From the NCBI GenBank assembly GCA_948474755.1, contig CAOLHI010000253.1, forward strand, positions 310,001 through 374,000: DNA of 64,000 nucleotides. The letters are read 5' to 3'. The DNA comes from Ctenosaura bakeri (taxonomy: Eukaryota; Chordata; Lepidosauria; Squamata; Iguanidae). The translations under genes were made by a program, and so were the position numbers. The notes under the pieces were generated by a model. It had not been told where the DNA came from. It saw only the letters and a program-made list of their open reading frames with translations, and searched no databases. This document shows, one piece after another, positions 33,801 to 46,654 of the stretch. Numbering within the stretch: the stretch's first letter is position 1; every line of letters starts with the position of its first letter.

Positions 33801-34347
33801 AGCCAACCATGCCACAAAACAAACCTCAGATAGAACTGGATGCCAAAGCTTCCAAACTACTTGCAGTCATACTCAAGGAGGGAGTAGAAAGGAGCCTGTG
33901 GTGCATTGCAGGTTGTTTGTGTAATACTAAACCAAAGCATGCCAAAGTTACCTTTTTTCAGCTACATTTTACAGAATCTCTTAGCCAGCATGACCAGTGA
34001 ACACACTAGCTACTTTTTTTAAGTTCTGTGGAAGGCTATGGTTTAGTTTTGTGTGCAGACAAATTCTAGACACTAGGAAAATTTTGCAAGGATGAAAATA
34101 TTGGAGCAAGACAATATACTGGTAATTGTCCCATGTTGCTTCAACATAATCAGAACACAAACATCTTCTGGCCAAGGATTTATATTTTTTTCATGAAAGC
34201 GAATAATTTTGACTATGGAACAATGGAAGCCTGCAGTACTTTGCAATGGACAATGCATAAGTTAATGTATAATTTGTGGTAAAAGATTGTTCTACAGAAG
34301 AGGAAATAAAGAGGACAGGGTTGCAAAATATTTTACTTACATGTAAA

Positions 34348-34478
34348 GTCGAAGGTCGAAGGCTTTTCATGGCCAGAATCTGTAGGTTGTTGTGGATTTT
34401 CCAGGCTTTGAGGCCATGTTCTATTAATATTTTCTTATAATTAGTATTATAATTATATATGAATATAATTATATATAT

Positions 34479-34511
<33 letters not shown>

Positions 34512-34533
34512 TACATATACACATATATATAAT

Positions 34534-34583
<50 letters not shown>

Positions 34584-34748
34584 GTATTAGTATTTTCTTA
34601 TAATTAGTATTTTCTCCTGACGTTTCGTCTGCATCTGTGGCTGGCATCTTCAGATCCTCTGAAGATGCCAGCCAGAGATGCAGGTGAAAAGTCAGGAGAA
34701 AATACTAATAGAACATGGCCCCAAAGCCTGGAAAACCCACAACAACCT
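34348..34748. mobile_element. Penelope-like palindromic element
   Basis: A near-perfect inverted repeat centred at about 34656 (ATCTTCAGA/TCTGAAGAT). The right arm 34659-34748 reads TGAAGATGCCAGCCAGAGAT, TCAGGAGAAAATACTAATAG and AACATGGCCCCAAAGCCTGG, ending AACCCACAACAACC. The left arm mirrors this from 34384 (AGGTTGTTGTGGATTTTCC) but is interrupted at about 34430-34612 by microsatellite sequence. The GTCGAAGGCTTTTCATGGCC lead-in, GATGCAG-GAAACGTCAGGAG core and GTTGTTGTGGGTTTTCC end fit terminal repeats of amniote Penelope-like retroelements, as I recall them. No coding region. Confidence 0.6.
34430..34612. repeat. Compound AT/CA microsatellite
   Basis: TATAATTA units, about ten CA units (34480-34499), then about 20 TA units (34540-34579) and two copies of ATTAGTATTTTCT-type sequence. 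It expanded inside the left arm of the palindrome. Confidence 0.85.
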
Positions 34749-37009
34749 ATTTTACTTACAGTCAACCAAGACTAGAATTTTGGTAGAATGCACACATTGT
34801 ACTTGATCAATATACTCCTTGAAAATGAGGATGCAAATATTAACTTGCAACATTTCATGTTCATTCTGAGAGTGCTAAAAGTGAAGTTTTCTTTAAAAAA
34901 ACAGGTTGCAAGGATCGATTTCTGTTTGCAGCAGCAAATATACAGGTTCAGGTCATTTAGTGACGGGGGGAAAGCCAGCTTATATAAAATCAATGAATTA
35001 TCTCTAACAAAGAACTTGCACTTGAGTTTGTCTATTGTAAAGTAGATTATTGATTTTTCAGTGTTTAATAACAGTATATATAACAACTTGAGAAAATAAA
35101 ATTGAAACAAAATGTAAAAGGCATTTTGGTCGCAGTGAGCGTACAGATCTTAGAGTTGTACGTGCTGTGATATTTGAGAAAGGAAGATAAATTTGTTTCT
35201 AAAAAGTCATGATTAAAAATGTTGATTTCAAGCTGAACAAATCATGTCACTCAGTCAAAGTCTCACTATGTTCAGTGGAATTTATTCCCAAGTAAGCATG
35301 CATATGATTCCAGTTTATAAAAAGTGTATAATATATTGACCAGATATATAATTGCAAGAACTGAGTTCCCTGGAAAGAGAAGGCAGTAAAATCTAATTTG
35401 ATAATACATATAGCTATCTGGGTATCTGTGCTAACAGACATTACAAATAGCATTGCATCATTGCCCAGACAGCCAATTTTCTTATCATGCCTATCATCTT
35501 CCTTCCAACAGAACTGTTGCAGTTCAATATTTCAGAGATCATAGAGATCATGAATGTGTTCAGACTGTTTTTCTGCACATATATTTCTGTACAGTTTAAA
35601 ATTAGTTGTTTGGTTTTATAATGGATTGCTCTAATGCATGGGTATCTGAAACAAATCAAAACGAGAGATTTACTATATGTGCTTTCTGGCACACTTACAT
35701 GAAAAATGATTAGTTTCATACTCTAGTTACCTTAGATGGCTGTAGTTACCTTTCATTGTCAGAGGGCTGTATTTTGTCAATGTATTTCATGAATGCATTT
35801 GACCTTTGCCAGATTGAAGGCAATTGTACAAAATGGCTTGGGCAGTACATTCAAACTGCTGCACTGCTTTTAGTTTTTCATTTGTAACAATTCCTAGTAC
35901 TATACCCTTTCATGCTTACTAATGCATCAACAATAGCTGTATTGACATGTTTTTTTACAAAAAAAAATACAATAAAATCTGCCCATGTCAATTCATAGTG
36001 AGGATAGGTTATTACCTATATTGCATTAGACTTAGTCTGATGTGAGGTAAGGTGATCCAGATTCAGATCCATGAACTACTATGAAACTCAGTGAGTGAGC
36101 TTATGCTTGGCACTATCTCTCAAGAAAGGGAGATATTTCTTGTAAGGACAAAACCAGAGATAGGAACTAACTCAATAAAATCAGCTAAGTTATAGATTAA
36201 GTTGAAAATTTTCTAACAGAAAATATAGAAATACCATTTCAGTTCAATTTATTTTTAACCGAAAAAGACTGGTTCAAATTGGAATGTATTAATTAACTTA
36301 ATAATTAAGTTATTAGTTAATCCACTAGTTAATTAAATGGCCCATGCTGCTAGGGAGCCAACAAATTTACATTACCCAGTTGGTTGTTTACCTAAAGTCT
36401 TTATTTGATGTAAAATTAAAATGTTGAAAGAGTATTGGAATGGGTGTTGGAAGGACCAGGTTCAGATTTCCACAGAACTGTGAAACTCTCTTCAATTAAA
36501 TGCAAATGCCTAAAAGAATCTTTGTTTATTTTAGTTAATGATAATGTATAATAGTTAGGTAATTCTAAGATCTCAGATCCCCTTTGGAATTCTCATCAGT
36601 CCCAGGAAACTGAATTTTGAAGCTCTTAAGCCTAGGAATTTTGCTAGGTTCCACAAAGGAGTTACAGAAAAAGAGTGTTGGGTGATAAACTGATGAGATA
36701 GAAAAAGCAAGAGAAATGTTTTGGTAAGAGGAATAAGCAATGACGCTTTCAAAATTTATAGTTATCTCACACTCAAAACAGGGACACAAAGTAGGAAGAA
36801 GTAAAACTATGGATAGTATTTTTCAGCTTCATTCTGATAAAGCTTTAAGTGCAAGCATTTAATTTAAACTAAAATGGGAATTTAATGGAAACTTAGTAGT
36901 TAATTTAAATCTACTCCAAATAAATATAACTCAATTAAATTTTTAACCATACTGACAATTAATTAAAGGCATTGGTCATTTTCTACTAACTTTCCTATTT
37001 CTGTACAAA

Positions 37010-37090
37010 ATATTAGGTATGTAGGGCAGTACATGGCCACTGCCCTGAGCTTTGTAGGGGAAGTTTGGGTTAAAAATGCAATGAAGTAGT
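37010..37090 (+). mobile_element. Possible LINE 3' end
   Basis: CACTGCCCTGAGCTTTGTAG, GGGAAGTTTGGGTTAAAAAT resemble 48730-48770 (TATTGCCCCGAGCTTCACAG, AGGAATTGATTAAAAAAA). Two copies of the same unidentified 3' end in the same orientation. Confidence 0.4.
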
Positions 37091-38043
37091 ATATTTAAAT
37101 ATATTAACTGGGATTCACAGGGTTTGCAGATAATGAAATGGAACAAAACAAGTGTACTAGTCCATCACAAATTTGACATTGTTGTCATTAACCAAGTAGC
37201 ATCTGCTAATCTCTAAATAACAAAAGCAGCAGTCTGCTGATGCCACCGTGATGATGTCTTAAAAATGCATTCTGTGAAAGTAATGCCAATTGTCAACACT
37301 GACAAGAAAGGACTGGTTCTTTACTTACCTTTAAAAGGAAAACAGAGTAGTTAGTTTCTCTGTCTTGTAAGGTCTCAAAAGTTTTCCAGCTAAAGAGAAA
37401 CATCAAATGTGAAATCAAACTTCAGATGTAATTAAATATTGATCCTATTGCATGACCAGTTTCTTCTTTTATATTTCTCTGGCTAATGCTCACTTGGAGT
37501 GATTCTGTTTCCTCATTCTTAAGGCTTTTGACCCTTCTCAAATATTTCAGTTCTCCAGAGGGGAAAGACAAACACTGTCCTTGTTTTGTTTTCAAGATTT
37601 GTTTTAACTTACTGTAAAAGTATGCTTCCAGTAATTCTGGAAGCACTCTGGTTCAATCAGCATGAAGTCAAACAGGGAATGCCTCCAAGCTGGAGAGCTT
37701 TCATACCAGATATCTATCTGCAAACCAGAACAAAGGCCCAAAGGCCTGTGTCTTCAGCTCAGTGTTCTAATTTGCTAAATTCCAACATCTGGAGGGGAAA
37801 TGACAGAGCATTGCTGTTATCTGGACTCAATTTATACGGAGCTGCAAACTGGCAGCCATGAAAACACAAGGCTAATTATAGAATTTAGGCCTGGAAGTGA
37901 CCCTAAATACCATGTAGTCCATCCGCTAGTCATAATCAGATCTCAGACTGTCCTTCTCTAATCTGTTTTTCAGCTGTTTCATTGAGTCAGTTGTTTCTCT
38001 TCCCTTGCAATTCATTATACTAAACATATTGCTATAATACTCT

Positions 38044-38416
38044 GACCCTTTTCGCATGTTTTTTTTTTGCGCGAGCGCCCCTTGAGCGTCGTGAAAATGG
38101 GAGTGCCACTGCGCATGACACACTCCCACTTGTGTGGCGCTCACGAGACTGAAGCAGGGCCCGGGTGTATTTTTTTATTTTCGGCTTGAAGCCGAAAATA
38201 GCCCGCGCTCGCGCAATGCTCACGCCGCCCTCGCACACTTACCTCCGTGTGGTGTGTCGGTGAGCCGGGCAGGAAGCGCTTCCTTTCCCCGCGGAGCCTA
38301 CAGCTCCCACAGTGCCCTGAAGAAGGAAGGAGGGGGAAGCAGCAGCTTCGCGAAGGAGGCTTCTCGCGTGAGACGCCTTCCCCCGTCGCGGAAAAAGGTA
38401 AGATGCGAAAAGGGCC
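38044..38416. mobile_element. Harbinger-type MITE C (373 bp)
   Basis: Terminal repeats GACCCTTTTCGCATG and GATGCGAAAAGGGCC, flanked by TCT on both sides (38041-38043 and 38417-38419). Internal order matches MITEs A and B: a GAGCG region, TTTTCGGCTTGAAGCCGAAAATAG, CACACTTACCT (minus-strand donor, 38238-38244), and GAAAAAG|GTAAGATGCG at the right end (GT at 38398). Very CpG-rich, suggesting a younger or less methylation-decayed copy. Confidence 0.82.
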
Positions 38417-39439
38417 TCTGTTAGCAGTATTTCTGCTCATGACTGCATGGAATAGGAGCTCTACCCCAGGAAGCTGTTCTAGGTGTGCCTGACAGGTGTT
38501 GCACTGAAGCAAATCAGAAAGATTTACTTGTGACCCTGCCACATGCCTTTAGACCTACCCACAACTGGAATACAAGCCCCAAGACACTTCCAGCACTGGA
38601 ATCTGATCCCTGAGTCAGAAAAGAGCCCCTGCCACTGTTGTATAGCATGCAGATTGACTGGCATTTGTGAATCCAGAACAATCTTTCAGGGTAGATTTTA
38701 AAAAAAATAAGTTTTAAAATAGAATAATATTTACTTCATATAATTAGCATAAATATATTTAACTATTACAATAAATATGACTAAATTATTTATGTGTGAG
38801 TTAATATTTAATTTAAATAATGGGTTCCATATGCCTAAAATAATCATCATTACCATTACCATCATCATCATCAAAATCTGAATATGTGGTTTCATAATAG
38901 AGAGAAGGGTGAAAATTAGGGTTTGTATAAAGTCACACTCAGGATAAAATCTGGGGCACATCAAGTGGGGGATTGCACAGTGCAAGATCTCTCCCAAATC
39001 TACCTTTGGTTTCTTAGTGGCTGGTCAGATCCCCAATTATCCACAACATTTCATGCTTGCCATGCTAAGACAATGACTTATTATAGATATGGGGAATCTA
39101 TAACTCTCCAGATGTTTCTATACTCCAATTCCCATTAAACCCAGCTTGTCTTGCGCATTATTCCTTAGAGATGTCAGCTCAGTGGAGTAGTAGAGCTGTA
39201 GAGTAGAGATGTCAGTACAGTAGAGCAGGACAGGGACAATCTCAGACCACAAGTCAGGGTGGGATTTGCCTTCTGTGCTGTTTGTTGTGGGGTGCTGTTC
39301 CTCCCATTATTATGGAAGTAGTTATTTGGACAAATTGTGAAGCTCCAGTAGGATAGCACCCCTACTGAGACCAAATAAATTTAGTTGGTAAATTTAGTAA
39401 TTTATCTGGAACTTGGTGAAGCTGTAAGCAGGACCATAA

Positions 39440-39665
39440 CTGCAAGTTTTTGGCCTACATTGATCTGTACCTTGGGCCAGAGCAATGACCTGCTTCCCTG
39501 ACTCCAATTACTATGGGTAATTATCCCTCTTCTATCCCTGTGCTTTCCCCATTGTATCTCATGCTTTATTTAGATTGTAAGCCTGAGGCCAGAGACTGAC
39601 ATATGATCAGTCTTGTACTCTGCTTTGGGAGCCTTTTTGGTTGAAAAGCAGGGAATAACTAACTT
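39440..39665 (+). mobile_element. LINE 3' end
   Basis: TTTAGATTGTAAGCCTGAGGCCAGAGACTG and CTCTGCTTTGGGAGCCTTTTTGGTTGAAAAGCAGGGAATAACTAA match the generic ...GATTGTAAGCC(T)GAGGGCAGGGA...GGGAGCC...GAAAAGCGGGATA 3' end of reptilian L2/CR1-like LINEs. Start approximate. Confidence 0.6.
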
Positions 39666-42141
39666 CAGATAAGTAAATCATAGATAACAGGAAGAATTGC
39701 CTAGGGGCCTACAGAGCAAGACATCTCTTCTAGCTTTGAAGTGCTGAGCTGTAGACAGAAGAAACATACCCATTCACTACAGAGGGATTGTAGACTACCC
39801 CCCTCCAAGACATACAAACTTCTCAGGAGTATGTTTTGGCACAATACTAATAAAAATCATTGCTGATTTTGGGGCCACAAGTGTGAGGAATAAAACTAAA
39901 AGGAAGCAGAATAGCAAAAATAAAATCTTTGTGGCTTCTATAGTTTGACATTTCTATAGCATATATGGATACCTATGTGTCTATCTGCCTATGAACATCC
40001 TTCATCTGCCAAGGCCCAATTCAGTTCATCTAGGTATATGGAGAATATGGAAGTAGTAGACCCATTCAGTATTCAAATAGTGACAATATGCCAATCTCAT
40101 TGTTCTAACAAGTGTATAGCAACACACCAGATTTATTGTGCCATCCCAACCGAAGAGATTTTGCATCAGAGAGGTACATATGATTTAAACCACAAGCTTG
40201 ATGCAAGGCAAACCATTCTGATTGTGTTACAATATGCTCAAACCCTAATTGATCCAGTCAGCTCATGTTCTGTTCACAGCAGTTTAGAGATTGGCCTTGA
40301 TTTAACACAACTTTTCTGCTTGTTGTGCCTGCTTGCCTTCTTCCTTAGTGCCTGTGTGTTGAACAGCACTTGAATAGCAGTTGAGGAATGTTGAGTGGCT
40401 TAGTGACAAATGTTCAGAGTGGATAAATCATAGGAATCTTAGAAATAGAACCACAATGGGGGGAAAAGAGAGAGAAGAAAAGAAGACAACTTCTATTAGT
40501 AAGCTGGTGATTTGTGCCAGCCTTTATTGGAAATTGTGGCAATATTGGAATTCAATAGCAAATTACTAAAAGGCACATTGCTCTTAGAAGGATGAAGGGT
40601 GGTATGGGAAAAATAAAGTAAATGCTGCTTTGTTTGCAGTGTTAAGGAAATAATAAAGACTTCAAGGAAAGAGGAATGAAAAGTATTCACAGAAGACATT
40701 AGGCTTTTACCAACTCTTTCCTTGTTCTTTGTTCTCTGCCTTCCATTTCTCTCTTCCTTTTATTTTCAGACCTTTATCATCCTTCTCCCAGCACATTGAT
40801 ATCATTTCATTTTGGATTCCTAAACAATGCTTGTCAGAGGGCCCCAGATGTCATTTTAAACCCACAACATCAATTCTAATGTTCCAGACAGTAATACTTT
40901 AGATTTACCAACTCACACTTAAAGGAAGAACTGGTACTCAGTGGATACAAAGTGTGAAAGAAAGTTGCCTTGCCACTTAGGAAATTGTAGGCTGCTCTCC
41001 TGAGCTCAAGAATTCAGATTATATTGCAATATGGTGATGGTTTGACATGCTGGGTAGAATCCTGGATAATATACCTGTGGTCCAGTAGGTTTTCATATTC
41101 TTTGATCTGCTTCTATCAATTACAGAGCTAGAAAATAACAGTGACAAAGAATTATGTGTAAGCAATTGCTTTTCCCAATAATAAAGGTCTAACTATATTC
41201 ATATTGTAACATAATAACTAGTAAGTTCACCCAGTTTGCAGTGTAACAAGAACTTTTAGTTACTCTCAGTTATGGGAGACAATATGGCTTCACTAAGTAG
41301 TGGAATATCATACGATTTAAGTGCTGGCTTCTGCTGCTTTGTGTTTTGTTGCAGCTACTGAGGCAGTTGTGAAAAGTCTGTTTTATATCATAGGTCAAAC
41401 TGAGGATGGTTTTCTATAAAAACTGGGACCATGTCTAGTTGCAGCATCAGTCTGGAGTGGAGGGTTATTGCCCATATCAGTGCAATACTGGAGAAATCTT
41501 TGAAATGTGTATATGAACATATGCTTTTAAACTATTAGAAATCAGTGCTTTTCTTAGAAATCAGTGCTCAGTAGAAATGTACTCTCAGTATTTTTGTGGA
41601 CAAAAAGGATATCCTGGAGGGATAAATACACCCAATTCAGTAGACGGAGGACCTTACAGCTCTTCCACATCTCAAACATTGTGGCATACAAATTTCAACT
41701 TGATAGGAATGTCTCTCTGGACAGTTGGCTGTCATTTTGGAAGTGTGTAAATTTGTTGTCACTGTTGTGTATATCTTTTCTATAGATCCACTAGTAATTT
41801 ATTTTTCCTTTTTCTTCAACTTTCTTCCCCTGCCTCCCTATATGGTTTCTGTAGATTCAAAAATAAATGAAAAATACTTTCTCCCTGTCCTTTGCATCTG
41901 TTATATCTGGGTTGCTTACTACCTTATTGGCTTCGGATGGGAATTTTCTGAATTATACATAAAGGCTGGAATGCTGAACATGCAAGTAATCCTATCTCCC
42001 CTAACCATCCATTCCTAGTTTGGGAGGTCAGGGTCCTTCTGATAAGATCAGGAGCATAATAATATAGCCAATGTAAGAGAGTCAAAGTATTACAGTAAGA
42101 AGAACAAAAACCTTAAAAATAAAATAATAAGAAAACAAATA

Positions 42142-42509
42142 CAGTCCACCCTCCGCATTTGTGGGAGTTAGGGGTGCAAGACTTCTGTGATTGTGGAAAA
42201 ATGCAAATATCTACAGGTCACAGTGGGGAGCATGCCAGTCTTTGAGGTAGTGAGGTTCCTTCGCAAGGCAGAAGCAGGCAGGTGAATGGGTCTACTGCTG
42301 CTGCCACACTGCCTTACACCATAGGGACTTACAAACCTCACCTCACCTTTGCAGCCTCTCACAGTATCACGAGGCTTGCAGAGAGACTGAAAATGCAAGT
42401 CAAGACTTATAAGTCCCTCGTAAAAATGGCATAGGGGCAGCAGTAGAGGTGGCAGCAAATAATATGTGAATAATCAAATGTTACAGCCACAAATGTGGAG
42501 GGCCTACTG
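42142..42509. mobile_element. Tigger-type (Tc1/mariner) MITE (368 bp)
   Basis: Starts CAGTCCACCCTCCGCATTTG and ends CAAATGTGGAGGGCCTACTG, inverted repeats of about 23 bp. It is flanked by TA on both sides (42140-42141 and 42510-42511), the hallmark target of Tc1/mariner transposases. CAGTNNNCCCTCNG...TGTGGGNGTTAGGGG is typical of Tigger/MER2-like elements. No transposase frame; internal GC-rich CCTCACC...AAATGC sequence only. Confidence 0.87.
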
Positions 42510-42927
42510 TAACCAGTACAGGGATGGCAAAATCTATTGGATAATAATGACCAAACCATAACAAGATAACATTACAAAAGACATAAAGAACTTGAAGCAC
42601 TTTATTGTGGTATAAGTTTGCATCAGTAGACACAAGTTGGGAACTTTTGGGAGAATGATGCCATGAAGAAAATAAATGATAGAAAAGCAAATTGACTCAG
42701 CAAATTTAGATGAAACTTGAGTTAAGCATTTACTGATCTCAATTCCATGGATGAAATGAGGAGAATTACTGAACCTTAAAAAAATACAAACTATACAGCA
42801 GGTTGTCTAGGAAATATCTAGTTATACTAGAAATGATCATTGTTTTTGAGATTTGTCCATAATCATTCTTCATCTAGATAAGTTGTTTGTATCCCAGAAA
42901 GTGAAAATAATTTCTTATTTTTCGTAG

Positions 42928-42981
42928 GGGGAAAAGGGAGATAGAGGAGAGCAAGGAGCAGATGGAACACCTGGAAGAGAT
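42928..42981 (+). CDS. Collagen triple-helix exon 4 of window (54 bp)
   Basis: Encodes GEKGDRGEQGADGTPGRD, six perfect Gly-X-Y triplets. The acceptor is TTATTTTTCGTAG and the donor is GAT|GTGAGT, a strong U1 match. Phase 0/0. GEKGDRGEQ is a charged triplet run typical of non-fibrillar and FACIT helices. This is the only exon of the seven ending in Asp; most others end in EK. The exon is flanked by a 16.4-kb intron upstream and a 4.1-kb intron downstream. A Tigger-type MITE ends about 420 bp upstream of the acceptor, so splice signals are undisturbed. Confidence 0.95.
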
Positions 42982-43827
42982 GTGAGTTGATGGGTTATCT
43001 TTTCTCTGTTGTTTATATTGTAATTACTCTTTGCGAGAGCTTGAAAGTAACATATTATTGTTACCTGTAAGAAATCTCTATTTGAGTTATGAAAGTATAA
43101 TACAGTTACATTTTAAAAGCAATATAACAAGTAAGAACAAAGTTACTTTATCAGAGTAACAATAACTTCTAGTTATTTTCAAAAGTGCTTGTATTTGCTT
43201 AAATGTTTTTGTTTCACCAGAGGATTCTTCTAGTTGAAAGGGGGATGTCATTTTCAACCATCTCACCACCACAGCCCTCTGTGATTCCTGAAAAATCAGA
43301 AAATCGGTCAAGAACAGTAGTCTAAATTCAAGAAATTCAAAAAAGCATAGATATTTATCACAAATACTTACATTGCTATTCCATTGTGTTTCCAGTTTAG
43401 GTGATGTCTAACTGATGTTATCTTTCCTAGCTTCTTTTAAAAGATATATTTTAAAGGATGTGCCTGAAATACTATTTTCATATATAGCATAAAAAAGAAG
43501 TTCTTTTGAGGAATGTGTCAAAACTATTTATGGTGCTCAGGAATACAATATTGCTTTGTTTCATGGGCCCTTGTGATTCCAATGAAAATAGTAAATAACT
43601 GATGCTGAAACAAAACCAGATAGATAAATAGATGGAAGTTTGAGGCACAGGAGAATAAGAAGCTTCAAAATATTATGTTCTTCAATGTTGTGTGCTATGC
43701 ATATGGGAACTGACAGTACTCATAAATAGCTAACATGTACTTACATGTACTTCCTTCCCTCCCCAATTGATTTTGCTCTTTGTTTCCCATTTCTTATTCC
43801 CAAGAACTTCTTCACTTCCCTATAATA

Positions 43828-44008
43828 TATTCCCAGTGGAATATGCTCCCTCAGAGTGTGGTTGAGTCTCCTTCTTTGGAGGTTTTTAAGCAGAGGCTGG
43901 ATGGCTATCTGTTGGGAATGCTTTGATGGGTGCTCCTGCATAGCAGGGGGTTGGACTCAGTGGCCCCTGGGGTCTCTTCCAACTCTATGATTCTATGATT
44001 CTAATCAG
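43828..44008 (+). mobile_element. CR1 LINE 3' end
   Basis: TGGAATATGCTCCCTCAGAG, TGGAGTCTCCTTCTTTGGAGG-like text, TTTTTAAGCAGAGGCTGGATGGC, GGGGTTGGACTCAGTGGCCC and the terminal TCTATGATTCTATGATTCTA octamer repeat. It is the + strand counterpart of the CR1 3' ends at 6606 and 7774. Only the last about 180 bp inserted. Confidence 0.9.
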
Positions 44009-44013
44009 GAAAC

Positions 44014-44038
44014 ACAACAACAACAACAACAACAACAA
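44014..44038. repeat. (CAA)n microsatellite
   Basis: About eight CAA units directly after the CR1 terminus. Confidence 0.9.
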
Positions 44039-46654
44039 TAACCAAAGTGGGGAGAAGGTGGAGGGAGGTCTTGGTTTGAGAGGGGAAAGCAATCAGGATT
44101 TTAGAAAAACACGGGGCCGATACACACATGCAAACAGATATAGACACTGCAGATAATAAACAGTGGAAAATCATGACAAGAAGCAAAAAGCATCAAAAAC
44201 ATCCATTTGAATCAGAATTCCATCCAGACTCCGTCTATTTGGATCAAAACTCTGCAGAGAAGTGAAATGAAGCTGCACACATCCTGCTGGTAGCCTGAGG
44301 ATAATACCCCAGCTAAAACTTAGTTTCCCCCCATATTTCAATACACAACTGCTTAGACTACAGGGAAGCAATGACCAGGAACTTTTCAGTTCCATGTTTG
44401 CTACCATTTTAAAGGGGAAAACATGATTTCCACATCTGTGCTGTATTCCCAGCTGATGCACTGAGCACATCTTTTATATTTTGAACCAAAATATAAAATG
44501 TAGCATGAGAATCTAACTTTTTCTCCATATTATTTTACAGTGTTATACTTGGAAGTGTGCAAGTGCAGGATGTAACTGGAAAGGTTCAGAAATTTAGACA
44601 GAAGCCAGGATGCTGTTGCCTTGCTGGATAGCTTCAGCAAATACAGCATTAGCAGTGAGGTTGTTCAGTTGTACTTGAAGTAAGGAGACTGTTAAAGCAC
44701 TCTAAGAGCCAATGGCAGTGCTCTGGCTTGTCAGCCAGCATCCTAATATTAGTGCTGCTTCTGCACCCTTGCTAGTCAAGCAAGAGGGAATCATAATCAA
44801 AATCAAGGGACCTATATTTCCAAATCACATTGCAAGACAGACCATGTTCCCCAGAACTACTTCCAAGATCTCAGGCAACACTCCAATTCCAATTGTGTAA
44901 AGCTCATCAACAACTGCAGTTCCAGTCATTGTCTCTGGAGAAACCTAAGCGCTTCAGAGGCTTAGCCCTGAGAATGACGAAAGATGACCTATCCATTTTG
45001 ATTCAGCATTGGGAGATCCAGAACAGTATGCCACTAAAGCCTATCAGACCTGACACAGGTTCTTCTACTTTATTGTGAGCAACTGCTGAACATGGTTACA
45101 TCACTAGAAGTTCAGCCACAGAGTAAAAGCCCACCGGCCAAACTTTTGTCACCTATGCTGTGAACAAGGAGCAGGGCATCTGACAGAAACTAGTCTAGTG
45201 ACAAATCAAGGGTAGAGGAAATACATTCCCAACTAGAGATGAGTGAGTCCTTCTGAAGAAGTCTAGAATAACTGTCCTTGAGTAACAACTAATCATGGTC
45301 AACTAGGACTGAGGGCTTTTGGGAGGGCCTCACTCATTTTGCAAATTAAGTACTCTTAACAAGAAAGCCCTAAACTACAATTTGTTGTAAGCCTTCCACT
45401 TTCAAATGGGTGCAGTTTATGGTTTGATTTTGTTTTGTAGATTTTATGCTTTTTTAATATGTGATGCCTTTTTCTGAAGGGACAGAAAATTAAGTCAAGG
45501 ACTGGTTTTGGGGGTAAAATAAATGGTTCCACATATTTTCTAAACTGATCTCCTAATCAGTTCTGCTTACAGTCCATAGCTATTCAACTGCCATAAACAT
45601 CCATTCAGAAATTAGAATATTATGATTTGCATTTATACTGTTTCATCTGTTGACATTAATAAGCTGTGGAAAAACCTTTCCTTCACTTTGGTTCTCCTTT
45701 GCGTGGTCTGTCTTCTTTTGACAGAGCAAAGACTACTTCACATTTAACTCTTCTGTTGCTGGCAAATTTAATAAAGGCTACATCAAAGCTAAATTAGAAG
45801 TATTGACAACTGCTACCATTTAATCCAAAGGGGATATTTAGAAGCTCATATGCCATTCAGTGATGCTTTTTCCAGATGGCAAAATAATGTTGGGGTTTTT
45901 TTGTTTTTGTTTTTTGCAGGAAGTTAAGTTGCACAAATATGAGTATTTTGAACACTTGCTGATTTAATGTTTCTGTGCCCATTATAACACAGATGTTGCT
46001 TATATTTCTAGTGCCAAATTTCTTTCTCCTGTTACTGAAAACCAGGCAGTAATATTAGGAAAGCTTTAAGGTGGGGGAGGGAGGATTTATGGTCCTAAAG
46101 TCTCATTCTCCTATGGAAAGACATATATTGCTATATAATGATGGTGATGTCAATTAAGTCAATCTTACACCGCTAAACTTACAATTCAATAGTGGTGTAT
46201 TCATTTATTTATGTATGGATTTTTGTTCCTTAAAATTCATAGTTTACCAAGAACTAGTTACTTTGCCCTATTGTATGAACTAATACCACAGATAACAATA
46301 ACTCTAAAAAAAGGGGGGTCACAAATTAATGTTTCTAATCCTTACATTTGCCATCTGGTCCCTAAACATGAGGTACAAGATTTCATAACAGATTTCATAA
46401 TAGAAGCCTGTCCTCATGCTGTATTGTTATGAATCTTTTTCAAATTCATTAAATCTCGTCTCTTCTAAATAATGGAAAATTTGTTGCGTACCTACAAAGT
46501 GTATGTTTCCTTTGTATAAGCTGAGGGTTTTATCCAGCTAGAGTCACGTGTAGAGTAGATACAATGAAGTCAAAGGGCTTACATGAGTCTAACTCATTTG
46601 ACCTGTTGATCTGATGGGTGGTATGTCCTATTAATTTGAAAAAGACTACTTTAA

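Larger units (their letters stand above)
26520..42927 (+). other. Intron between exons 3 and 4 (16.4 kb)
   Basis: Largest intron of the window. It contains a MIR-like SINE, LINE 3' ends, three MITEs with GGCC-type ends (29407, 31854, 38044), the Penelope-like palindrome at 34348-34748 and a Tigger-type MITE at 42142-42509. The stretches 27200-29220, 32280-33640, 34750-37000 and 39670-42140 are AT-rich with nothing I can classify. A frame of 185 codons at 28443-29000 has no recognisable domain and is treated as chance. Confidence 0.85.

Noticed and set aside
34480..34580. Possible replication origin or matrix attachment signal in TA/CA-rich DNA
   Set aside because: Simple microsatellite expansion explains it, and nothing else supports a functional element.
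35270..35330. Short motif GTTCAGTGGAATTTATTCCCAAGTAAGCATGC-like text seen widely in reptile DNA
   Set aside because: Too short to assign to a family or to set borders, so not listed as a feature.
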